A DNA stretch of 13,035 nt, from positions 9,872 through 22,906 of the forward strand of contig VBHI01000357.1 in the NCBI GenBank assembly GCA_005881495.1, in the 5' to 3' direction. Positions within the stretch are counted from its first letter, which is position 1. Each line of letters opens with the position of its first letter. Positions 7,565-13,035 of this stretch are shown one piece after another. This DNA is from Chloroflexota bacterium (GTDB lineage: Bacteria > Chloroflexota > Ktedonobacteria > Ktedonobacterales > Ktedonobacteraceae). Position numbers and translations under genes: made by a program. Under the pieces are notes generated by a model. The model was not told the origin of the DNA, did not search any database, and saw only the letters and a program-made list of their open reading frames with translations.

Positions 7565-7602
7565 AGAAGGGCACCCGCAGAGGTGCCCTTCTCTTTTATA
7601 TT
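7565..7602 (+). terminator. Intrinsic terminator between convergent ORFs
   Basis: A perfect 11-bp stem, AGAAGGGCACC (7565-7575) with GGTGCCCTTCT (7582-7592), loop of 6 and a CTTTTATATT tail on the plus strand. The minus-strand tail (CTTCTTAC) is poorer, but the hairpin could also end transcripts of the minus-strand small gene 42 bp away. Confidence 0.8.
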
Positions 7603-7643
7603 ACACATCCCGGCGTCACAAGAGGTACCAGGATGTGGTTAGA

Positions 7644-7865
7644 TCACAACTCGATTTTGCCGGTCAATACGAGCAGTTTGAGAAATTCCAGGTGACGGAT
7701 TACTTCCGTGCGGTCACTACCACCGTTCTGGTACCATTGGCGGAGCCAGAGTAGAGAGAGGATTTCGTCAGAAGTAAAGCCGCTCTGGGTAAGTGTGTCC
7801 ATTTCGGTTGTTTCTGTGTCGGTGATTGTTATCAGGTGCTCTTCAGAATGAATTTGCGGATGCAT
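7644..7865 (-). CDS. Small conserved-looking acidic protein, function unknown
   Basis: 73 residues with a good ribosome site (AAGGA, 8 bases before ATG). The N-terminal 25 residues are polar and Thr/Glu-rich (ITITDTETTEMDTL). The C-terminal half is a compact helical module: SDEILSLLWLRQWYQNGGSD, then RTEVIRHLEFLKLLVLTGKI, with a Gly-Gly-Ser turn between two helices. No cysteines, no signal peptide and no membrane segment. Downstream lies the bidirectional terminator; upstream no convincing promoter was found. The sharp contrast between a low-complexity head and a clean amphipathic tail, plus the ribosome site, argues for a real gene. I do not recognise a named family. Confidence 0.7.
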   Translation of the reverse strand: MHPQIHSEEHLITITDTETTEMDTLTQSGFTSDEILSLLWLRQWYQNGGSDRTEVIRHLEFLKLLVLTGKIEL

Positions 7866-8320
7866 AATTAATGTCCTTCTGCCTACTCCAGGCTGTCCGC
7901 TATAGCTTATTGCCGTTTTTCAATTGTTTAGTTATCAGGTTAGTAGTTGCCCAGCCAATTTCAGAGTTTGTTATACTTAACTAGACGTTCAGGATGGTAT
8001 TTTTTCAAATACCAGGTTGGCCTGATTACCTGTGTTAACGCTTCCTCTCTTCTACTTATTCCTTACATACTAAGCATAAGCGGAAGCCGGTAGAATAACT
8101 ATCTACTATTCGACATGTTCTGTGTGAAATGTCTCACAAAGTTGTGTTTTTGCTTTGTGTTGTATATACGTCTGAATTCGTAGTTGGTTCCACTTTTGAA
8201 GGTGGAATCTCTTGTGCATTACGGACGTACAAGACTATAGCTGACGGGTAGGGTTTCTTTCGTCTCTATGTATAACAACGTTGGCGGGTTACAAATGGGT
8301 AGGGCGATCGCGAGCGAACA
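7866..8320. other. Gene-free AT-richer spacer
   Basis: No ORF with a ribosome site on either strand. It contains a weak hairpin (TTCCAC with GTGGAA, about 8188-8207) and several short AT tracts. Nothing further supported. Confidence 0.5.
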
Positions 8321-8341
8321 GGACGACCCTTGCGGTCGTCC
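8321..8341. repeat. Interspersed palindromic element, inverted copy
   Basis: GGACGACCCTTGCGGTCGTCC: arms GGACGACC and GGTCGTCC, 5-base loop. It is the opposite orientation of the elements at 7179 and 8516. A partial copy in this orientation (GGGCGACCCTTGCGGT) lies at 8594-8609, just after the leuS stop. Confidence 0.7.
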
Positions 8342-8374
8342 AATAGGCATCAACCTAAGAAAAGCCCATGCAGA

Positions 8375-8482
8375 CAGACCCTTCGCTGCGGCTCAGGGTG
8401 ACAAGGGAACCTGTCCTGCAGAGGGCAGCGAAGCATCTCGAGGCCCAAGGAGCCAGACCCTTCGCTGCGGCTCAGGGTGACA
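8375..8482. repeat. Pair of 29-bp interspersed repeats (TGTCAYYCTGAGC type) with a degenerate inverted copy between
   Basis: 8375-8403 and 8454-8482 are identical over 29 bp. On the minus strand each reads TGTCACCCTGAGCCGCAGCG then AAGGGTCTG, the form of a widespread bacterial intergenic repeat. Between them 8411-8440 (CTGCAGAGGGCAGCGAAGCA then TCTCG) looks like a decayed copy in the opposite orientation. ORFs drawn across this block are artefacts of the repeat. Confidence 0.75.
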
Positions 8483-8515
8483 CTGTGAAGCAGCTTAGGG
8501 TGATGTGTATTGGAC

Positions 8516-8544
8516 GACCGCAAGGGTCGTCCCTACTATACACG
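8516..8544. repeat. Interspersed palindromic element, copy B
   Basis: GACCGCAAGGGTCGTCCCTA then CTATACACG, one mismatch from the copy at 7179-7207. With the preceding GGAC it forms an 8-bp palindrome GGACGACC/GGTCGTCC. Confidence 0.7.
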
Positions 8545-8623
8545 ATTGGCGCTTCACGTTCGTGAAGCGGGGGTGGGAGGCGTTGTATGGTACGGGCGAC
8601 CCTTGCGGTGTTATTCTGATGAG

Positions 8624-11098
8624 TTAAGGATTACGGACTACGATGTTTACCAGGCGGCCTGGAATATAGATGACTTTTTGTACGGTGTTGTCACCGATAA
8701 ATGAGGCGACTCTGGGGTTTGTCAGCGCCAGGCCGCGTGCATCTGTTTCGCTGATGTCGGCAGAGACGTCGATGCGTTCGCGCACTTTGCCGTTAACCTG
8801 GATGACCAGGGTGAAGGTCTCATCCTGAGTCATTGCCTCGTCGTAGCTCGGCCAATCGGTCATATGGATGCTGCCGGTATGGCCGGTGATGTGCCACAGC
8901 TCTTCGGTGATGTGCGGCGCCAGGGGGGCCAGCAGTTGCATCATCGTCTCCAGGGCTTTGCGGTAGGCCCTGGTCTGGGCCACCGGCGCGTTCTGTTGTT
9001 TTACCAGGACGTTGTTACACTCCATCAGCGCGGCCAGGGCCGTGTTGAAGCGGAAGTTGCTCAGGTCTTCGGTGACGCGCTTGATGGTTTTGTGGCGCAG
9101 GCGTTCGATGGCCTTGCTTTCGCTAGTCTCTTTATCGCTGACCTTGCCCTCAATCCAGTTGTCGCTGATGACGCTCCAGAAGCGATTCAGGAAGCGCCAG
9201 ACGCCTTCTAAGTTGTCGGGCTTGAAGGAGCCGCCGGCATCGAATGGGCCGATGAACATCATATAGCAGCGGATGGTGTCCGCGCCATATTTGGCAACGT
9301 ACTTATCGGGCGCCTCGACGTTGCCGCGTGACTTGGACATCTTTTGTCCATCGGCACCCAGCACCATACCCTGGTGGTACAGGCGCATAAATGGCTCATC
9401 AAAATCCAGGTATCCGATGTCGTGCAGCGCCTTGACAAAGAAGCGCGCGTAAAGCAGGTGCATGATGGCGTGCTCGACGCCACCGACATACTGGTCGATA
9501 GGCAGCCAATGCTGCATTTTTTCCTTGCTCCACGCCTGCTCGCTGTTATGCGGGTCGACGTAACGCAGGAAGTACCAGGACGAGCAGATGAAGGTATCCA
9601 TGGTATCGGCTTCGCGGGTGGCGGGACCTCCACACAGCGGGCAGGTGGTGTTCAGGAACTCCGGTTCGTAGCGCAGCGGTGACTCGCCGGTCGGCTTGAA
9701 CTCGACGTGCTCAGGCAGCCAGACAGGTAGTTGCTCCTCTGGTACGGGAACCATACCATGCGTTGGGCAGTACACGATAGGGATGGGCGTGCCCCAGTAG
9801 CGCTGGCGGCTGATCAGCCAATCGCGCAGGCGGTAGGTGACCATGAACTTGCCGAAGTCATTTTCCTCAATGTAGTGCGTCACTCTGGCAATTGCCTCAT
9901 CGGCGGCCGTGCCATCGAACGGACCGGAGTTAACCATCACGCCCAGGTGCTTTTTGGCCTCTGTCCACGTGGCGGGATCGCTGGGCGCCTCGTCCTCGGC
10001 GCGAATGACTTCGCGAATGGGTATATTGAACTTGCGGGCAAACTCGAAGTCGCGCTGGTCATGCGCTGGAACGCCCATGATAGCGCCTGAGCCGTAGCCC
10101 ATCAGCACGTAGTCAGCGATCCAGACGGGGACTTTTTCGCCGTTGACGGGATTGGTGACATAGCCGCCGGTGAAGACGCCAGTTTTCTCCTTCTCCACGT
10201 TGGTGCGCTCGATCTCGGTCATATGTCGCGCATGGTCTACGTAGGCCTCCACCGCCGCCTTCTGATCGGGCGTTGTGATTTTCTCGACCCAGGGATGCTC
10301 GGGGGCCAGCACGAAGAAGGTGACCCCGTAGATCGTGTCTGGACGAGTGGTAAAGACGGGAATCTCTTCCTGCTGCCCATCGATTAAGGCTGTGAAGCGA
10401 ATCTCGGCACCCTCGCTGCGTCCAATCCAGTTGCGCTGCATGGTCATGGTCTTTTCGGGCCAATCCTCTACGGCAAAGTCCAGCAGCCTTTCGGCGTAAT
10501 CGGTGATTTTCAGCAGCCACTGGTCGATCTCTTTGCGAATGACGATACTGCCACAGCGTTCACAAGTACCATCGGGCAGCACCTGTTCATTCGCCAGGAC
10601 CGTGTTGCAGCCAGGACACCAGTTCGCGGGCGCCTTGGTACGATAGGCCAGGCCGTGTTTATAGAATTGCAGGAACAGCCACTGCGTCCACTTGTAGTAG
10701 TCGGGCAGGCAGGTGACGACTTCGCGCTGCCAGTCCCACTGGGCGCCCATCATGCGCAGTTGTTTGCGCATTTTGTCGATGTTTGCCAGTGTCCAGGTGC
10801 GCGCCTGCACGCCATGCTTGATGGCGGCGTTCTCGGCGGGCAGTCCAAAGGCGTCGAAACCGATGGGCTGCATGACGTTATAGCCATGCATGCGCTTGAA
10901 GCGTCCGTAGGCGTCAAAGGGCGAGTAGTTGTACCAGTGGCCCATATGCAGATCGCCGGATGGGTAAGGAAACATCACGAGATGATAGAAATTTGGTTTA
11001 AGTGAGTCATCGGGAGCATGATACAGTTGTTCATTTTCCCATTGTGTTTGCCATTTTTGTTCAATTTCTTTTGGATTATAGCGGGTTCGTGTAATCAT
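8624..11098 (-). CDS. leuS: Leucyl-tRNA synthetase
   Basis: Charges tRNA-Leu with leucine (class Ia synthetase, cytoplasmic). Numbering from the ATG at 11096-11098 (824 aa, normal bacterial length): HIGH-type motif HMGH 51-54, zinc-type CPGC and CERC at 161-164 and 179-182, CP1 editing domain with TTRPDTIYG 250-258 and GVPAHDQRD 342-350 (the Asp there anchors the amino group of misacylated substrate), a CPLC at 486-489, WYFLRY 508-513, and KMSKS 586-590. The C-terminal domain ends [13 protein letters not shown], which is typical. The open frame extends nine codons further to a TTG, but GAGAGGA sits 7 bases before the ATG and decides the start. Its leader is a T-box riboswitch whose specifier is CUC (Leu), so expression should rise when uncharged tRNA-Leu accumulates. 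Confidence 0.98.
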   Translation of the reverse strand: MITRTRYNPKEIEQKWQTQWENEQLYHAPDDSLKPNFYHLVMFPYPSGDLHMGHWYNYSPFDAYGRFKRMHGYNVMQPIGFDAFGLPAENAAIKHGVQARTWTLANIDKMRKQLRMMGAQWDWQREVVTCLPDYYKWTQWLFLQFYKHGLAYRTKAPANWCPGCNTVLANEQVLPDGTCERCGSIVIRKEIDQWLLKITDYAERLLDFAVEDWPEKTMTMQRNWIGRSEGAEIRFTALIDGQQEEIPVFTTRPDTIYGVTFFVLAPEHPWVEKITTPDQKAAVEAYVDHARHMTEIERTNVEKEKTGVFTGGYVTNPVNGEKVPVWIADYVLMGYGSGAIMGVPAHDQRDFEFARKFNIPIREVIRAEDEAPSDPATWTEAKKHLGVMVNSGPFDGTAADEAIARVTHYIEENDFGKFMVTYRLRDWLISRQRYWGTPIPIVYCPTHGMVPVPEEQLPVWLPEHVEFKPTGESPLRYEPEFLNTTCPLCGGPATREADTMDTFICSSWYFLRYVDPHNSEQAWSKEKMQHWLPIDQYVGGVEHAIMHLLYARFFVKALHDIGYLDFDEPFMRLYHQGMVLGADGQKMSKSRGNVEAPDKYVAKYGADTIRCYMMFIGPFDAGGSFKPDNLEGVWRFLNRFWSVISDNWIEGKVSDKETSESKAIERLRHKTIKRVTEDLSNFRFNTALAALMECNNVLVKQQNAPVAQTRAYRKALETMMQLLAPLAPHITEELWHITGHTGSIHMTDWPSYDEAMTQDETFTLVIQVNGKVRERIDVSADISETDARGLALTNPRVASFIGDNTVQKVIYIPGRLVNIVVRNP

Positions 11099-11147
11099 TG
11101 TGTTTTCCTCTCCCCGTCGAGCCAATAAAACGATGAATAATACTATT

Positions 11148-11179
11148 AAAAAAACCTTTCATCCGCTAGGGACGAAAGG
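11148..11179 (-). terminator. T-box intrinsic terminator before leuS
   Basis: Minus-strand CCTTTCGTCC (11170-11179) pairs with GGATGAAAGG (11155-11164), 10 bp with one G-U, loop CTAGC, followed by seven T (11148-11154). Its 5' arm overlaps the CGTCCCT that the antiterminator needs, so the two folds are exclusive. Confidence 0.93.
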
Positions 11180-11207
11180 CTTTTCCGTGGTACCACCCTG
11201 AATTGTC

Positions 11208-11353
11208 ATCAATGCTCAATCTCAGCTTTTAAGATAAAGCTGGTGGACCTGAGGGGGCTCGAACCCCTGACCTCATCCATGCCATGGATGCGCTCTTCCA
11301 GCTGCGCTACAGGCCCATACTGGTTGCTGTGCTGAAGATTGAGAGTGATTGAT
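11208..11353 (-). repeat. Imperfect inverted repeat enclosing tRNA-Ala(GGC)
   Basis: On the minus strand the arm 11331-11353 (ATCAAT, CACT, CTCAATC, T, TCAGC) pairs with 11208-11226 (GCTGAGATTGAGCATTGAT): 6 + 7 + 5 bp with a 4x1 internal loop and one bulge, 18 bp in all. The tRNA is in the loop. A second small hairpin (CAGCTTT with AAAGCTG) starts inside the tRNA's CCA. The 3' arm ends 8 bases before the T-box sequence, the usual place of Stem III. Confidence 0.7.
11241..11316 (-). tRNA. tRNA-Ala (anticodon GGC), CCA encoded
   Basis: 76 bases. Acceptor GGGCCTG/CAGGTCC (one G-U), A73 then CCA in the DNA. Anticodon stem CATCC/GGATG around loop ATGGCAT, anticodon GGC (codons GCC and GCU). T arm AGGGG, TTCGAGC, CCCCT. 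The D stem GCGC/GAGC has a G12-A23 mismatch where its sister tRNA has T-A. It lies inside the leuS T-box leader, with its own candidate promoter 46 bases upstream and the leuS T-box terminator as the first terminator downstream. Confidence 0.95.
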
Positions 11354-11361
11354 GTACACTC

Positions 11362-11390
11362 ATTGTACGCTATAACGGGCGTCCCGACAA
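11362..11390 (-). promoter_or_regulatory. Internal promoter (P2) for tRNA-Ala(GGC)
   Basis: Minus-strand TTGTCG (11385-11390) and TACAAT (11362-11367), 17-base spacer, start near 11355, almost at the first base of the inverted repeat around the tRNA. Transcripts from P2 would lack T-box Stem I but contain the antiterminator/terminator. Confidence 0.6.
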
Positions 11391-11554
11391 ATGCTTGGCT
11401 TTTTTCCAGATGCTATTGGTTAAAAGCTTCACACGTATTGCTCACAGGCGAGTTCGGTCAGTTTGATTTGTAGCCTCGCACCGCCCGGCTACTCTCTGTA
11501 GTGTATGTTGACCTACTACTCCTGCTCAACGCTTTTGTCTGCTAGTGTGCCTAT

Positions 11555-11583
11555 ACTATACCATAGGCCTTTGCGATTTGCAA
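11555..11583 (-). promoter_or_regulatory. Promoter (P1) of the leuS T-box leader
   Basis: Minus-strand TTGCAA (11578-11583) and TATAGT (11555-11560), 17-base spacer. Start near 11548-11550, immediately before Stem I and just downstream of tRNA-Ala(CGC). Confidence 0.65.
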
Positions 11584-11617
11584 GGCATTCGGGGTACTTT
11601 TGGATGGCACGAACAGG

Positions 11618-11690
11618 TGGAGATGAGGGGGCTCGAACCCCTGGCCTCGACAGTGCGATTGTCGCGCTCTCCCAGCTGAGCTACATCCCC
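11618..11690 (-). tRNA. tRNA-Ala (anticodon CGC), CCA not encoded
   Basis: 73 bases to A73. Acceptor GGGGATG/CATCTCC, D stem GCTC/GAGC, anticodon stem CGACA/TGTCG around loop ATCGCAC, anticodon CGC (codon GCG), T arm AGGGG, TTCGAGC, CCCCT identical to the other tRNA-Ala. The DNA after A73 reads CCT, so CCA must be added after transcription. All stems pair fully. Confidence 0.96.
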
Positions 11691-11702
11691 TGGGCACGTT
11701 AG

Positions 11703-11731
11703 ATGATACCATATTGGGAGGGGAATGTAAA
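11703..11731 (-). promoter_or_regulatory. Promoter of tRNA-Ala(CGC)
   Basis: Minus-strand TTTACA (11726-11731) and TATCAT (11703-11708) with a 17-base spacer, start near 11696, six bases before the tRNA 5' end. Confidence 0.7.
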
Positions 11732-11741
11732 TAGTTTTTTT

Positions 11742-11807
11742 GGGAGTGTGGGTGTATGAAATGGTTGTGGGCGTGCGAGTGTAGGGGTGTGGGGGCCGAT
11801 AAATCGG
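11742..11807. repeat. 66-bp direct repeat, left copy
   Basis: Identical at every base to 12410-12475. Begins GGGAGTGTGGGTGTATGAAA and ends GGGGGCCGATAAATCGG. The two copies bracket the SgcJ/EcaC-like gene. Confidence 0.92.
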
Positions 11808-11834
11808 GTCGGTCTTAAAGAAGGAGAATCGACC

Positions 11835-12314
11835 ATGAGTTCACACACATTCCGACAGCAAGACGCGCCATCCTCTGATGAGATGGAGGTCCGCACACTC
11901 TATCGACAGATGTTGGATGGCTGGAACAAGCGCAGCGCTGATGCTTTCGCCACCCCGTTCGCGGAGGACGGTGAGGTCATCGGATTCGATGGGAGTCAGA
12001 TGACCGGGCGAGCAGAGATCGCTTCGACGCTTGGGCAGATCTTTGCCGACCATATCACTGCCCCCTACGTGAGCAAAGTCAGAAGCGTGCGTCTGTTGAG
12101 TCCTGAAGTGGCCATCTTACGCGCAATTGTCGGTATGGCGCCACCAGGACAGTCGGACCTCAATCCCGCAGTCAACGCGCATCAGACCCTCGTCGCAGCG
12201 AAGCGCGATGGCATATGGCGCATCGAACTCTTGCAGAATACTCCAGCTCAGTTTCACGGAAGACCGGAACTGGTCCAGCAAATGACGGAAGAACTACGGC
12301 AGTTGCTCAAATAA
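11835..12314 (+). CDS. SgcJ/EcaC-like protein of the SnoaL/NTF2 fold (DUF4440 type)
   Basis: 159 residues from the ATG at 11835, chosen because AAGGAG lies 8 bases before it; the frame extends back to 11787 without a ribosome site. Residues about 17-150 follow the NTF2-like cone: helix VRTLYRQMLDGWNKRSADAF, ATPFAEDGEVIGFDG (the usual F-A-x-D-G strand), MTGRAEI followed by helix, then strands KVRSVRLLSPEVAILRAIVG, HQTLVAAKRDGIWRIELLQN and a closing TPAQFHGRP. Members of this group include unassigned small proteins and a few cyclases or isomerases; the name SgcJ/EcaC oxidoreductase is a family label and not a demonstrated activity. It is the only well-supported plus-strand gene and stands alone between two 66-bp direct repeats, so it may have arrived or moved as a unit. 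No clear promoter is visible between the left repeat and the ribosome site. Confidence 0.88.
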   Translation: MSSHTFRQQDAPSSDEMEVRTLYRQMLDGWNKRSADAFATPFAEDGEVIGFDGSQMTGRAEIASTLGQIFADHITAPYVSKVRSVRLLSPEVAILRAIVGMAPPGQSDLNPAVNAHQTLVAAKRDGIWRIELLQNTPAQFHGRPELVQQMTEELRQLLK

Positions 12315-12327
12315 GTTTCCCAGAGGG

Positions 12328-12410
12328 CCAGGACAATCGCATGGAAGGAGTCAAGGCGAGGCACGAGGGAATGTGCCCTCCAGGCAGCCTTTGAGATGCG
12401 ATTGCCCTGG
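12328..12410. repeat. Large inverted repeat (15-bp arms, one mismatch) after the SgcJ/EcaC-like gene
   Basis: CCAGGACAATCGCAT (12328-12342) pairs with ATGCGATTGCCCTGG (12396-12410). Inside are AAGGC/GCCTT (12353-12357, 12387-12391) and GAGGG/CCCTC (12365-12369, 12376-12380), or alternatively GGCAC/GTGCC. The right arm ends on the first base of the right 66-bp repeat. No T tract follows, so a terminator role is uncertain. Confidence 0.75.
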
Positions 12411-12475
12411 GGAGTGTGGGTGTATGAAATGGTTGTGGGCGTGCGAGTGTAGGGGTGTGGGGGCCGATAAATCGG
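12410..12475. repeat. 66-bp direct repeat, right copy, continuing into a palindromic GATAAATCGGC element
   Basis: Identical to 11742-11807. It continues to about 12501 with a second GATAAATCGGC (12486-12496; the first is 12466-12476) and CCCCTACGG, so the right copy looks like the more complete repeat element and the left one a truncated duplicate. Confidence 0.9.
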
Positions 12476-12564
12476 CGCTGGGCGCGATAAATCGGCCCCT
12501 ACGGCCTGTTCATGTTATGCGAATTTCTGGTGGTCGTGAGGACAAATCACGGACCTTGCTGTAT

Positions 12565-12775
12565 CAGGTGTATCAGACAAGTTTGAGTGGAAGTGGCTCA
12601 CTGTTGCAAGAGTATCAAGAGTTTCAGGTGTATCAGAGAAGTTTGAGTGGAAGTGGCTCACTGTTTCAGAGTTTCAGGTGTTTCAAGAGTATCAGGTGTA
12701 TCAGGTGTATCAGAGAAGTTTGAGTGGAAGTAGCTCACTGTTTCAGAGTTTCAGGTGTTTCAAGAGTTTCAGGTG
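12565..12775. repeat. Compound direct repeat: three 41-bp units plus short TATCAGGTG/TTTCAAGAG units
   Basis: Units at 12565-12605, 12625-12665 and 12702-12742 share CAGGTGTATCAGASAAGTTT then GAGTGGAAGTRGCTCACTGTT with one or two changes. Spacings are 60 and 77 bp. The spacers are made of 8-9 bp units of the type TWTCAGGTG, TWTCAAGAG and TTTCAGAG. The plus-strand frame through it is open only because the repeats carry no stop in that frame. Confidence 0.85.
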
Positions 12776-12883
12776 GGCTCGGTATTTGGGGCAGATAGCG
12801 AGCACAACGCTCGCTTTTATTTTGGAGTTGTGGAGCTTATGTTGATGTTTGTTGGTGGTGTTGATGCGGTCGTTGGTAGTCAT
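12743..12883 (-). CDS. Possible 46-codon ORF, doubtful
   Basis: An ATG at 12881-12883 with CAGGAG 4 bases upstream opens MTTNDRINTTNKHQHKLHNS, then KIKASVVLAICPKYRAHLKL and LKHLKL, stop at 12743. The ribosome site is good, but the second half runs through the plus-strand terminator hairpin and into the repeat block. Composition is polar and low complexity. It could be the start of a decayed gene. Confidence 0.2.
   Translation of the reverse strand: MTTNDRINTTNKHQHKLHNSKIKASVVLAICPKYRAHLKLLKHLKL
12797..12823 (+). terminator. Intrinsic terminator
   Basis: AGCGAGC (12797-12803) pairs with GCTCGCT (12809-12815) around ACAAC, followed by TTTATTTT. It would end plus-strand transcripts that cross the repeat block, possibly those of the SgcJ/EcaC-like gene. 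Confidence 0.75.
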
Positions 12884-13035
12884 TTGGCTCCTGGATGATT
12901 ATTGTTTCTTCTTGTCTTTCTTTTTGCGGGGCGAAGAAAGGGTTGTTCGTCAGGGGTCTGACCCAGCCAAACTGCTGTTCAAAAGGACAGGACTACTCTG
13001 GCTAGAGGGACGATATAATTCTGACAAAAAGATGA
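12824..13035. other. Gene-free right edge, with an isolated TATAAT
   Basis: No ORF with support apart from the doubtful one starting at 12883. TATAAT at 13014-13019 (plus strand) is a perfect -10 but no recognisable -35 precedes it; it may belong to a gene beyond the window. A short palindrome GTCAG-GGGT-CTGAC lies at about 12950-12963. Confidence 0.35.

Larger units (their letters stand above)
11148..11550 (-). promoter_or_regulatory. T-box riboswitch leader of leuS, interrupted by a tRNA-Ala gene
   Basis: Read on the minus strand. Stem I covers about 11532 to 11431: lower helix and kink-turn (TTGAGCAGG with CCTGTGAGCAA, tandem G-A on each side), internal loop AGTAGTA opposite GAACTCG, whose CTC at 11450-11452 is the Leu specifier, a GGTCA/TGACC helix, and a distal domain with AGAGAG and GTAGCC/GGCTAC (11487-11492 and 11470-11475) around a loop containing GGTGCGA, the interdigitated T-loop motif. 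The antiterminator holds the T-box sequence AGGGTGGTACCACGG (11185-11199), with AGGG pairing CCCT (11168-11171) and a UGGU bulge fitting the 3' ACCA of a tRNA with discriminator A. Between the two lie a second promoter and a whole tRNA-Ala(GGC). The known role of T-boxes is antitermination on binding uncharged cognate tRNA. Whether this split leader still works is inference. Confidence 0.88.

Noticed and set aside
8268..8565. Overlapping plus-strand ORFs of 65-70 codons
   Set aside because: They translate interspersed repeats (8321-8341, 8375-8482, 8516-8544), have no ribosome site and show repeated peptide RPFAAAQGD from the repeat copies.
9259..10520. Minus- and plus-strand ORFs of 80-135 codons overlapping leuS
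   Set aside because: They are in other frames of a fully supported gene and have no ribosome sites or domain features.
11099..11125. Upstream TTG start for leuS
   Set aside because: The nine extra codons contain the ribosome site GAGAGGA that serves the ATG at 11098, so the extension is leader sequence.
12315..12410. Integron attC site after the SgcJ/EcaC-like gene
   Set aside because: No RYYYAAC/GTTRRRY core pair at the ends of the inverted repeat and no integrase.
12373..12723. 116-codon plus-strand ORF with repeated SLSGSGSL peptides
   Set aside because: The protein repeats are the direct translation of the 41-bp DNA repeats; no ribosome site, and its start lies in the inverted repeat and 66-bp repeat.
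12565..12775. CRISPR array
   Set aside because: Spacings are 60 and 77 bp with spacers made of short repeats of the same kind, and no cas gene is in the window.

Overview
The window reads as a chromosomal stretch of a Ktedonobacteria-like member of the Chloroflexota. This is inferred from the protein styles (an XRE regulator with a GAF-like module, ArsA with a C-terminal HSP20-like domain, a tiny 'LLWLRQWYQNGG' protein), from GC-rich coding DNA and from many interspersed palindromic repeats. No database search was possible, so the taxon is an inference.

Nearly every gene is on the minus strand. Read in the direction of transcription (right to left), the core is: tRNA-Ala(CGC); a leuS T-box leader with a second tRNA gene, tRNA-Ala(GGC), inside it; leuS; a gene-poor stretch rich in repeats with a 73-codon small gene and a weak plus-strand ORF; an ArsA/Get3-type ATPase; an XRE/GAF regulator followed 48 bp later by a class I SAM methyltransferase; recG from a near-consensus promoter; a small ORF resembling a fragment of an MFS transporter; a 4-TM membrane protein overlapping that ORF by ATGA; and the 5' part of coaD, cut by the window edge. 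On the plus strand at the right is an SgcJ/EcaC-like (NTF2/SnoaL fold) gene flanked by perfect 66-bp direct repeats, followed by a large inverted repeat, a compound repeat block and an intrinsic terminator.

The most unusual signal is at 11148-11550. A recognisable T-box Stem I (kink-turn, GAA-CTC specifier loop for Leu, AGAGAG and GGTGCGA distal motifs) is separated from its antiterminator/terminator (AGGGTGGTACCACGG, then a hairpin and T7) by a complete tRNA-Ala(GGC) gene. That tRNA has its own sigma-70-like promoter and sits as the cap of an 18-bp imperfect helix where a T-box Stem III would be. The layout couples an alanine tRNA to a leucine-sensing riboswitch. I do not know of a described precedent.
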